From: an uncultured Clostridia bacterium
GTDB lineage: Bacteria; Bacillota; Clostridia; Christensenellales; Borkfalkiaceae
Assembly (NCBI GenBank): GCA_947629605.1
Contig: CANREK010000026.1
Coordinates: 1-11,392, forward strand
Length of the DNA: 11,392 nt
Direction: 5' to 3'
A model generated the notes under the pieces. The model had not been told where the DNA came from. It ran no database searches and was given only the letters and a program-made list of their open reading frames with translations. The number at the start of each line of letters is the position of its first letter. Position 1 is the stretch's first letter. Below, in pieces: positions 6,128-11,392 of this stretch. The translations under genes and the position numbers were made by a program.

Positions 6128-6934
6128 ATGGAGACGAGAATTCCGAAAATCGGTATCTTTGACAGCGGGATCGGCGGGTTGACGGTTTTAAGGGACTGTT
6201 TCTTCCGTCTGCCCGAGGCAGAATATTACTACTTCGGCGACAACGCCCATGCGCCCTACGGCAATCGGGAAGAGGGGGAGATCGTCGGCTTCGTGGAACA
6301 TGCCCTTACAACATTTGCGGCGCTCGGAGTCGACGCCGCCGTGCTCGCCTGCAACACGGCAACGACCGTCTGCATCGGGCAGATGCGGGAGAAATTTCCC
6401 TTTCCCATCCTCGGCACGGAGCCCGCGGTCCGCCTCGCCGCGAAGGAGTGCAAACATGCCATCGTGCTTGCCACCGTGCGCACGGCGGAGAGTGAACGCT
6501 TAAAGGAGCTCATCGCTTCCTGTCCCGCGTGTAAATTCGAGGTGCTTCCCTGTCCGAATCTCGCGGGCGACATCGAAAAAGCCGTCACGGAAGGGGGCAA
6601 AAAGGGGATAGGGCAACTTGTCCCTCCGCCTCCGATTTCGGGGGAAAAGCCCGACGGAGTGGTGCTCGGGTGCACGCATTACCTCTTTATCAAGCGCAAA
6701 ATCGAGGCATTTTACGGCTGTAAAAGCTATGACGGCAACCGAGGCGTCGCCGAAATGCTTGTACGACGTCTGAAAATAGGGAGAACCATCCACGCGGATT
6801 TTGAGGAAAAGCCGAACGTTTGTTTTGAAAAAAAGATGAAACAAATGGCGAAAAAGAGGGTATTTTTCCTCGAAAAGTCGCAGAATACGAACAAAAAGGT
6901 GTTTTTCTCAAACATTTGTTTTAATCAAAGCTAA
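6128..6934 (+). CDS. murI: Glutamate racemase
   Basis: Converts L-glutamate to the D-glutamate used by MurD in the peptidoglycan stem peptide, in the cytoplasm. The family's motifs are present in order over 268 residues: GIFDSGIGGLTV (Asp12, Ser13), YFGDNAHAPYG (36-45), the first catalytic cysteine in LACNTATT (Cys75), GTEPAVRLA, and the second catalytic cysteine in VLGCTHY (Cys182). Length is normal, but the last 40 or so residues are Lys/Phe-rich, come from AT-rich DNA and match the family poorly. The start at 6128 fits the family N-terminus but has no ribosome site; an in-frame ATG at 6095 would add 11 residues, with a GAGGG only one base away. The gene stands about 100 bases before the mraZ start and is on the same strand. 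Confidence 0.93.
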   Translation: METRIPKIGIFDSGIGGLTVLRDCFFRLPEAEYYYFGDNAHAPYGNREEGEIVGFVEHALTTFAALGVDAAVLACNTATTVCIGQMREKFPFPILGTEPAVRLAAKECKHAIVLATVRTAESERLKELIASCPACKFEVLPCPNLAGDIEKAVTEGGKKGIGQLVPPPPISGEKPDGVVLGCTHYLFIKRKIEAFYGCKSYDGNRGVAEMLVRRLKIGRTIHADFEEKPNVCFEKKMKQMAKKRVFFLEKSQNTNKKVFFSNICFNQS

Positions 6935-6952
6935 AAAAATTTTTTGATTTTG

Positions 6953-6995
6953 TGGAAGAAAATGGCCACAAGTGGTTGACAATCCCTAAAAGTGG
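6953..6995 (+). promoter_or_regulatory. MraZ-type operator: TGG direct repeats in 10-bp phase
   Basis: TGG occurs at 6953, 6963 and 6973, exactly 10 bp apart, and again at 6993 after one skipped turn (6983 reads TCC). The two best copies are AAGTGG (6970-6975 and 6990-6995). Known MraZ operators consist of TGG-containing direct repeats separated by five bases, so the layout fits autorepression by the MraZ encoded 40 bases downstream. The third repeat abuts the -35 box and the fourth lies in the promoter spacer, where binding would block polymerase. Confidence 0.72.
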
Positions 6996-7004
6996 TGTTA
7001 TAAT
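6976..7004 (+). promoter_or_regulatory. Consensus sigma-A promoter of the mraZ division/cell-wall cluster
   Basis: TTGACA (6976-6981) and TATAAT (6999-7004) are both perfect consensus boxes with the ideal 17-base spacer. Transcription would start near 7011, leaving a short leader before AGGAGG (7021-7026) and the mraZ start at 7033. Such a strong promoter fits the presence of repressor repeats across it. Confidence 0.92.
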
Positions 7005-7032
7005 GATTCCACAAAGCAAAAGGAGGGGTCTC

Positions 7033-7482
7033 ATGGACATGCATTTCGTCAGCGGAACCGCAACGCACCAGCTCGACGCAAAGAACCGCACGCGCATTCC
7101 CGCAAAATTCAGAAATGCATTCCCGCAAGGCGAGAGGCTCTTCTTTGTCAAGTATTCCGCAGGCTGTGTCGCCATCATGTGCGAATCGGTCATGGAGAAA
7201 AAGCTCCTGTCCTTCGGCGACGTCGATCCCGCGGATGAAGAACTGTACGACGCAAAGCGGTTTATGTTCACCGTTGTCGACGATGTCGTGGAGGATTCGC
7301 AGGGGAGATTCATGATCCCCAAGACCTACCGCGAGCACGCTAATCTCACCAAGGACCTCGTCTCCATCGGAATGGGGGACCACATCGAGATCTGGGATCA
7401 AAAGACCATCGAGGACAAGCTCGGCGGCATGACCGTGCAACAGGCCAACGCCATCAAGAAAGCATACAGGGACAAGCAATGA
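7033..7482 (+). CDS. mraZ: Transcriptional regulator MraZ
   Basis: A 149-residue DNA-binding protein that usually represses the division/cell-wall cluster it heads and assembles as a ring. It shows the family's two SpoVT/AbrB-like repeats, each with the DxxxR signature: DAKNRTRIPAKFR near the N-terminus and DSQGRFMIPKTYR near residue 95. The ending LGGMTVQQANAIKKAYRDKQ is Lys-rich. The ATG at 7033 has AGGAGG 6 bases upstream; the frame is open further upstream, through the promoter, so longer readings are not real. A second in-frame ATG lies at 7039 and is possible but worse placed. The stop overlaps the rsmH start by ATGA, implying coupled translation. Confidence 0.95.
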   Translation: MDMHFVSGTATHQLDAKNRTRIPAKFRNAFPQGERLFFVKYSAGCVAIMCESVMEKKLLSFGDVDPADEELYDAKRFMFTVVDDVVEDSQGRFMIPKTYREHANLTKDLVSIGMGDHIEIWDQKTIEDKLGGMTVQQANAIKKAYRDKQ

Positions 7483-8408
7483 GCGAATATCATCAACCGA
7501 TCATGCTCGGCGAGGTGATAGAGGGGCTCAACGTGAGGCCGAACGGGCTCTACTTTGACGGCACTTGCGGCGGAGCGGGGCATTCGAGTGCCATTCTCGG
7601 ACGGGAACCCACCGCAAAACTTGTGGCAACGGACAAGGACGGGGACGCGATCGAAGAGGCCACCCGCCGCCTGTCTCCCTTTGAAGGACGTTACCGCTTG
7701 GTGCGGACGGACTTCAAGAACTTTGAGGAAGTCTTGGCCCCCGAGGAAACGCTCGACGGGTTCTTGCTCGACCTCGGCGTGTCATCTCATCAATTGGATG
7801 ATTTTGAAAGAGGGTTTGCACTCAGGGGCTCGGACGCGCCCCTCGACATGCGCATGGACAGGCGCTCCGCGCTCACCGCATACGATGTCGTCAACGGCTA
7901 CACGGAAGAGGACCTTCGGCGCATCCTCAAAACGTACGGCGAGGAACCCTTTGCGGGCACCATCGCAAGAAACATCGGGAGGGAACGCAAAGTTCGGCCG
8001 ATCTCTACCTGCGGGCAACTGAGAGAGCTCGTAGAAAAGAGCATTCCGCCCAAGTTTCGCTCGGCGGCATGCGCAAGGCAGACCTTTCAGGCCATCCGTA
8101 TCGAAGTGAACGGGGAACTTGACGGGCTCGAAACCTGCATCCGCGGCCTCATCGCAAGGCTCAAACGGGGCGGAAGGGCGGTGATCCTTTCCTTCCATTC
8201 GTTGGAGGACAGGATCGTCAAGACGGTGTTCAGAGATCTCTCCACCGCATGCGTCTGTCCCAAGAGCTTTCCCATCTGTGTCTGCGGCAGGGAAAAGAAG
8301 CTCGAAATACTCACCAAGAAGCCGATCACGGCTTCGGAACAGGAACAAAACATCAATCCGCGCGCCAAGAGCGCAAAACTCAGAATTGCCGAAAAAATCA
8401 CAGAATGA
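7479..8408 (+). CDS. rsmH: 16S rRNA (cytosine(1402)-N4)-methyltransferase
   Basis: Methylates N4 of C1402 in the 16S rRNA decoding centre using S-adenosylmethionine; also known as MraW. The 309-residue length is standard. Visible motifs are the N-terminal HQPIMLGEVIEGL, the SAM-binding FDGTCGGAGHS (26-36), LLDLGVSSHQLDDFERGF, DAPLDMRMD, QTFQAIRIEVNGEL, the FHSLEDRIVK motif, and a cysteine-containing loop (CVCPKSFPICVCG). It ends in PRAKSAKLRIAEKI, as usual. The ATG overlaps the mraZ stop by four bases, with AGGGA about 6 bases upstream. Its place between mraZ and an ftsL-like gene is the conserved order. Confidence 0.96.
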   Translation: MSEYHQPIMLGEVIEGLNVRPNGLYFDGTCGGAGHSSAILGREPTAKLVATDKDGDAIEEATRRLSPFEGRYRLVRTDFKNFEEVLAPEETLDGFLLDLGVSSHQLDDFERGFALRGSDAPLDMRMDRRSALTAYDVVNGYTEEDLRRILKTYGEEPFAGTIARNIGRERKVRPISTCGQLRELVEKSIPPKFRSAACARQTFQAIRIEVNGELDGLETCIRGLIARLKRGGRAVILSFHSLEDRIVKTVFRDLSTACVCPKSFPICVCGREKKLEILTKKPITASEQEQNINPRAKSAKLRIAEKITE

Positions 8409-8454
8409 ACGGGCAATTTGTCGAATACAATAATTTAACGAGGAGATAGGGGTC

Positions 8455-9252
8455 ATGGCACAGGCAGCTTTGCTTGATAGAGAATATCAGACATCCGCAG
8501 AGGATGAGTACAATACACCGGAAGCGATCGCTCACAGGCAGAAGAGCCATGAAGTCTTTGACGACGTGTTCCGCAGCAAGGAATACGACGCGGAAAAGAT
8601 CGCGGCGCAGTTTTCCGTGTCTACGGCATCGGCGCCCGCTGCCGTTGCGGCCCCTGCCGCAGCTCCCGCAGCCGCTCCCGTAGCTACTCCCGCAGTGGCG
8701 ACGCCCGCACGCAGGGAGGCCTATTCGAATTTCGAATATAAGGACCACGCGGTCCGTACGGAGCAAGTAAAGGAGGCGACAACCGTCGCTCCCGAGGTCG
8801 CACCCGCGCCCGAAGTTACGCCCGCACCCGCGCCCGAAGTCACGCCCGCACCTGCCGCCCCCAAGGCGGCGCCCGCACCCGAGACGGAGGAGAGCGAGGA
8901 CCTTCGCCCCACCCGCCGCACGATGGAGACATTACAGCGGGAAGAGCTCTATCAACAGGGGTTCGAGATCGCAGATCGGCCGCAGGAGCGTGTAGGATTC
9001 TTTGCTTCCCTTTCGAGCAAGGCAAAGATGGCGCTTGCCATCGTCTCCGCGCTCGTCGTCGTAGCGATCGCGATCGTCTGCATCAACACGGGGATCATCA
9101 ACTCCATCAAGTCCGACGTCAGCAGAAAGAGAGCGGAACTGCAACAGCTTTCCGAGTACTCCGAGGAACTCAACGGCCGCATCGAAGCGGTGACGGACCC
9201 CGCCTACGTCGACGACTATGCGGAGCACGAACTCGGTATGACGCGCTCATAA
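8455..9252 (+). CDS. FtsL-like septum protein with long Ala/Pro-rich cytoplasmic region
   Basis: A 265-residue single-pass protein. Residues 1-56 are charged. Residues about 57-143 are Ala/Pro-rich with APAPEVTP repeats. Residues about 192-214 form one membrane helix, followed by a short heptad-like coiled coil (about 218-245) and the ending YVDDYAEHELGMTRS, typical of FtsL/DivIC proteins. FtsL links the divisome to septal wall synthesis with FtsI and FtsW. I infer the role from topology, this ending, and the position between rsmH and ftsI, where ftsL normally lies. FtsL is usually only 90-130 residues, so the roughly 190-residue cytoplasmic part is unusual. Ribosome site AGGAG lies about 9 bases upstream of ATG 8455. 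Sequence similarity is weak, as usual in this family. Confidence 0.72.
   Translation: MAQAALLDREYQTSAEDEYNTPEAIAHRQKSHEVFDDVFRSKEYDAEKIAAQFSVSTASAPAAVAAPAAAPAAAPVATPAVATPARREAYSNFEYKDHAVRTEQVKEATTVAPEVAPAPEVTPAPAPEVTPAPAAPKAAPAPETEESEDLRPTRRTMETLQREELYQQGFEIADRPQERVGFFASLSSKAKMALAIVSALVVVAIAIVCINTGIINSIKSDVSRKRAELQQLSEYSEELNGRIEAVTDPAYVDDYAEHELGMTRS
8800..8847 (+). repeat. Tandem 24-bp repeat encoding APAPEVTP
   Basis: Two adjacent 24-bp copies (8800-8823 and 8824-8847) differ at one base and a degenerate third follows. Each encodes eight residues of the proline-rich linker of the FtsL-like protein. Copy-number change would keep the frame, so the linker length may vary between strains. Confidence 0.8.
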
Positions 9253-9257
9253 GGGGG
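9251..9257 (+). promoter_or_regulatory. Strong ribosome binding site without an obvious start codon
   Basis: AAGGGGG directly follows the stop of the FtsL-like gene. Eight bases downstream, in frame with ftsI, stands ATC (9266-9268), not ATG, GTG or TTG. The first standard start is the ATG at 9314. This site therefore bears on where the ftsI protein begins. Confidence 0.4.
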
Positions 9258-9313
9258 AAAGTCCCATCAAAAATCAATATTCAGTCACAGTTCTACGAAA
9301 GAGGTTATTCGCC

Positions 9314-11005
9314 ATGCTATTGGTAATAACCTTTCTTTTTTGTCTTTTTTTGGGCAGATTCTTCTATATTCAGGTCATTTGGAAGGACAAACTGCACTAT
9401 TTGGCGCTCGACCAGTGGACGAGGGAGATCCCCGTTCATGCGGGGCGGGGGAATATCTATGACGCCAACGGGGAACTCCTCGCGGGCAACACCGCGGCAT
9501 ACACCGTCTACGCCCGTGCCAACGCCGTAGAGGACGCAAGGGGCTCCGCCCTTGCGCTTGCGGGCATTCTCGGGCTCGACAGCGGCGAACTCGAACGCAA
9601 ACTCTCCGACAAGAGCAAGTCCGAGATCGTGCTCCTGCGCAAGACGGGGAAGGAGACGGTGACGGCTCTCGCAGAGCAGAACATCCGCGGCGTCTACTTT
9701 GGCCGCGACGACGTGCGGGTGTACCCTTACGGTTCCCTCGCCTGTCAGGTGTTGGGCTTCACCTCCTTCGACGGGTCGGGTACGACGGGGATAGAGGGGT
9801 ACTATAACAGTTTCCTCGCGGGAGAGGACGGGGAGATCCTATATGAGACCGACCTCGTGGGCGTCGATCTCGAAGATGCCGCCCCGGCCTATCTTCCCGC
9901 GAAGGACGGGCTCTCCGTGAGGCTCACGATCGATCATCGCATCCAATCAATCGCCGAACAGGTCATGGGGAGAACACTTTCCGAATCGCAGGCAAAGGCG
10001 GCGCGGGCCATCGTGCTCGACCCCTCCGACGGTTCCGTGCTCGCAATGGTAAATTTGCCCTCCTACGACCTCAACAATATCCCGCGCAATGACATCGACC
10101 TGCTCAATTCCCTCACGCGGAATAAGCTCGTCTCAGACATCTATGAGCCGGGCTCGACGTTCAAGATCATCACCGCCGCCGCAAACATCGAAGAGGGGCT
10201 CAAAGGGAATCCCAAGGCGCTCCCGCTCAACCATGTCTATTCCTCCTCCCGCACGCGCACGGTGGACGGCACGACCATCAAGTGTTGGAGCGACCACAAG
10301 AACGGCAAACACGCCAACCAGACGCTCGCCGAGGCGCTCAACAACAGCTGCAACCCCTGCTTCGTGGACATTGCCCTCGCGCTCGGGAAGGAGACGTTCT
10401 ACGACTACCTCGAAATTTTTCGCTTCGGAAGGGAAACGGGCATCGACTTTGCGGGAGAAACCCTCGGCATGCTGCTTCCCGAGAAGATCGTGAGGGACTG
10501 CGACCTCGCCCGCATCGGCTTCGGACAAACCATCGCCGTGAGCCCGCTCCAACTCGCCTGCGCCGCGGCCTCCGCCGTCAACGGGGGATTTTACTATGCG
10601 CCGCGCCTCGTCAAGGAGATCTTTTCGGAGGACGGCAGTGTCAGGCAGGAGACGGAAGCAACCCTTCTGCACCGCACGGTGAGCGAACAGACGTCGAAGA
10701 TCCTCTCGGGCATGCTCGAAGGCGTCGTGCGCGACGGCAGCGGAAAAAAGGCTTACATCGAGGGCTACCGCGTCGCGGGAAAGACGGGGACCGCCCAAAA
10801 ATATGAGAACGGACACATCGCGCAGGGCAAGTATGTCTCCTCGTTCGTGGGATATTTTCCCGCGGATGAACCAAAATATCTTGCGCTCATCATCGTGGAC
10901 GAACCGCAGGGCTCCTACTACGGCTCGACCGTGGCGGCGCCGTGCGCCAAGGAGATCTTTCAAGGCATCATCGACATGATGCAATTCGAAAAACGGGAGG
11001 GATAG
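9314..11005 (+). CDS. ftsI: Class B penicillin-binding protein, septal transpeptidase FtsI/SpoVD type
   Basis: Cross-links septal peptidoglycan outside the membrane. From ATG 9314 it has 563 residues: a membrane helix at about 2-22, a dimerisation domain (GRGNIYDANGELLAGNTAAY onward, about 45-200) and a transpeptidase domain (about 230-555). The catalytic motifs are intact: STFK (Ser281, Lys284), SCN (345-347) and KTGT (490-493). There is no C-terminal PASTA domain, unlike SpoVD and many Gram-positive PBPs. The ATG has AAAGAGG 9 bases upstream but starts directly in the membrane helix; the in-frame upstream codons encode a basic RKR segment expected there, so the true start may be ATC 9266. 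Sporulation or vegetative role cannot be separated. It precedes murE by three bases. Confidence 0.92.
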   Translation: MLLVITFLFCLFLGRFFYIQVIWKDKLHYLALDQWTREIPVHAGRGNIYDANGELLAGNTAAYTVYARANAVEDARGSALALAGILGLDSGELERKLSDKSKSEIVLLRKTGKETVTALAEQNIRGVYFGRDDVRVYPYGSLACQVLGFTSFDGSGTTGIEGYYNSFLAGEDGEILYETDLVGVDLEDAAPAYLPAKDGLSVRLTIDHRIQSIAEQVMGRTLSESQAKAARAIVLDPSDGSVLAMVNLPSYDLNNIPRNDIDLLNSLTRNKLVSDIYEPGSTFKIITAAANIEEGLKGNPKALPLNHVYSSSRTRTVDGTTIKCWSDHKNGKHANQTLAEALNNSCNPCFVDIALALGKETFYDYLEIFRFGRETGIDFAGETLGMLLPEKIVRDCDLARIGFGQTIAVSPLQLACAAASAVNGGFYYAPRLVKEIFSEDGSVRQETEATLLHRTVSEQTSKILSGMLEGVVRDGSGKKAYIEGYRVAGKTGTAQKYENGHIAQGKYVSSFVGYFPADEPKYLALIIVDEPQGSYYGSTVAAPCAKEIFQGIIDMMQFEKREG

Positions 11006-11008
11006 ACC

Positions 11009-11392
11009 ATGAAACTTTCTTTGCTGGCCGTAGAGGGGTGCGGAACGCTCCACGGCGCGGATGTCGAGATCAGATCGCTCTGTGCCGACAGCCGCGTGGC
11101 GGGAGAGGGGGACCTCTTTTTCTGCATCAACGGCACCCGCGAGGACGCCCACAGATATGCGGCGGAGGCCGAACGGCGGGGCGCATCGGCGCTGGTCTGT
11201 GAGAAGGAGACGGACACGTCGCTTCCCTACATCCTCGTTCCCGATTGCAGAAGGGCGATGTCGCACATCGCCGCGGCCTTCTACGGCCATCCCGAAAAGG
11301 CAATGACGATGATCGGCGTCACGGGGACCAACGGCAAGACGACGATCACCCACATGCTCTTTTCCGTTCTCTCCGCCGCGGGGAAGAGGGCG
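11009..11392 (+). CDS. murE: UDP-N-acetylmuramoyl-tripeptide synthetase MurE, N-terminal part, cut by window end
   Basis: Adds the third residue of the peptidoglycan stem peptide (meso-diaminopimelate or L-lysine) to UDP-MurNAc-L-Ala-D-Glu, in the cytoplasm. Only the first 128 codons are present and the frame is still open at the last base. The uridine-nucleotide-binding domain shows the family pattern DSRVAGEGDLFFCINGTREDAH (residues 28 onward), and the ATP-binding loop GVTGTNGKTT is complete near residues 106-115, preceded by FYGHPEKAM. MurE is favoured over MurF by this pattern and by its place directly after ftsI. The ATG has GGGAGG 8 bases upstream, three bases after the ftsI stop. The residue that decides diaminopimelate or lysine lies beyond the window. 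Confidence 0.88.
   Translation, partial: MKLSLLAVEGCGTLHGADVEIRSLCADSRVAGEGDLFFCINGTREDAHRYAAEAERRGASALVCEKETDTSLPYILVPDCRRAMSHIAAAFYGHPEKAMTMIGVTGTNGKTTITHMLFSVLSAAGKRA

Noticed and set aside
6923..6949. AT-only inverted repeat (AATCAAA and TTTGATT) after the murI stop as a terminator
   Set aside because: The stem is nearly all A-T with a 13-base loop and no clean U-run after it; too weak to call.
6952..7032. Upstream open extension of mraZ
   Set aside because: It covers the consensus promoter and operator repeats; AGGAGG and family alignment place the start at 7033.
10133..11353. Minus-strand open frame of 406 codons
   Set aside because: It runs antisense across ftsI and murE and shows no domain; it is a shadow of these two well-supported genes.

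Overview
The window reads as a low-to-moderate-complexity chromosomal segment of a Gram-positive bacterium of the Bacillota, most likely Clostridia. The evidence is consensus sigma-A promoters, strong AAGGAGG-type ribosome sites, the mraZ-rsmH-ftsL-ftsI-murE gene order, and a polyamine transporter with a lipoprotein binding component. Coding DNA is fairly GC-rich, whereas control regions are sharply AT-rich. I cannot place the organism below class from sequence alone. No tRNA, rRNA, CRISPR array or insertion sequence was seen.

Left half, minus strand (about 14-5550): a five-gene polyamine-uptake operon read right to left. A regulator with an N-terminal XRE helix-turn-helix and a C-terminal cupin is followed by potA (ATPase), potB and potC (permeases) and potD (substrate-binding lipoprotein). 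The four pot genes are chained by three identical 4-base ATGA stop/start overlaps. The operon has a near-perfect promoter (TTGACA-N17-TATACT, 5522-5550). Between it and the regulator start lies an AT-rich array of 18-19 bp pseudo-palindromes centred about every 20 bp, probably autoregulatory operators. PotD and PotA are both clearly larger than usual for their families, through insertions and C-terminal additions.

Middle (5595-6130): rpsT (ribosomal protein S20, GTG start) is also on the minus strand, with a clear promoter, a strong intrinsic terminator just after its stop, and a second hairpin plus U-tract that would insulate the pot operon. The rpsT promoter lies back to back with a probable promoter for murI.

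Right half, plus strand (6128-11392): murI (glutamate racemase) is followed by a division and cell-wall (dcw) cluster: mraZ, rsmH, an ftsL-like septal protein, the transpeptidase gene ftsI, and the first 128 codons of murE, cut by the window end. The cluster starts at an exact-consensus promoter (TTGACA-N17-TATAAT) overlapped by TGG repeats in 10-bp phase, matching the known MraZ operator layout. MurI supplies D-glutamate and MurE extends the same stem peptide, so the right half is dedicated to peptidoglycan synthesis and septation.

Nothing here is a wholly new system. The points most worth following are the operator array, the doubly anchored and enlarged PotD, the PotA with two TOBE-like repeats, the unusual FtsL-like protein, and the ambiguous starts of ftsI and murI.
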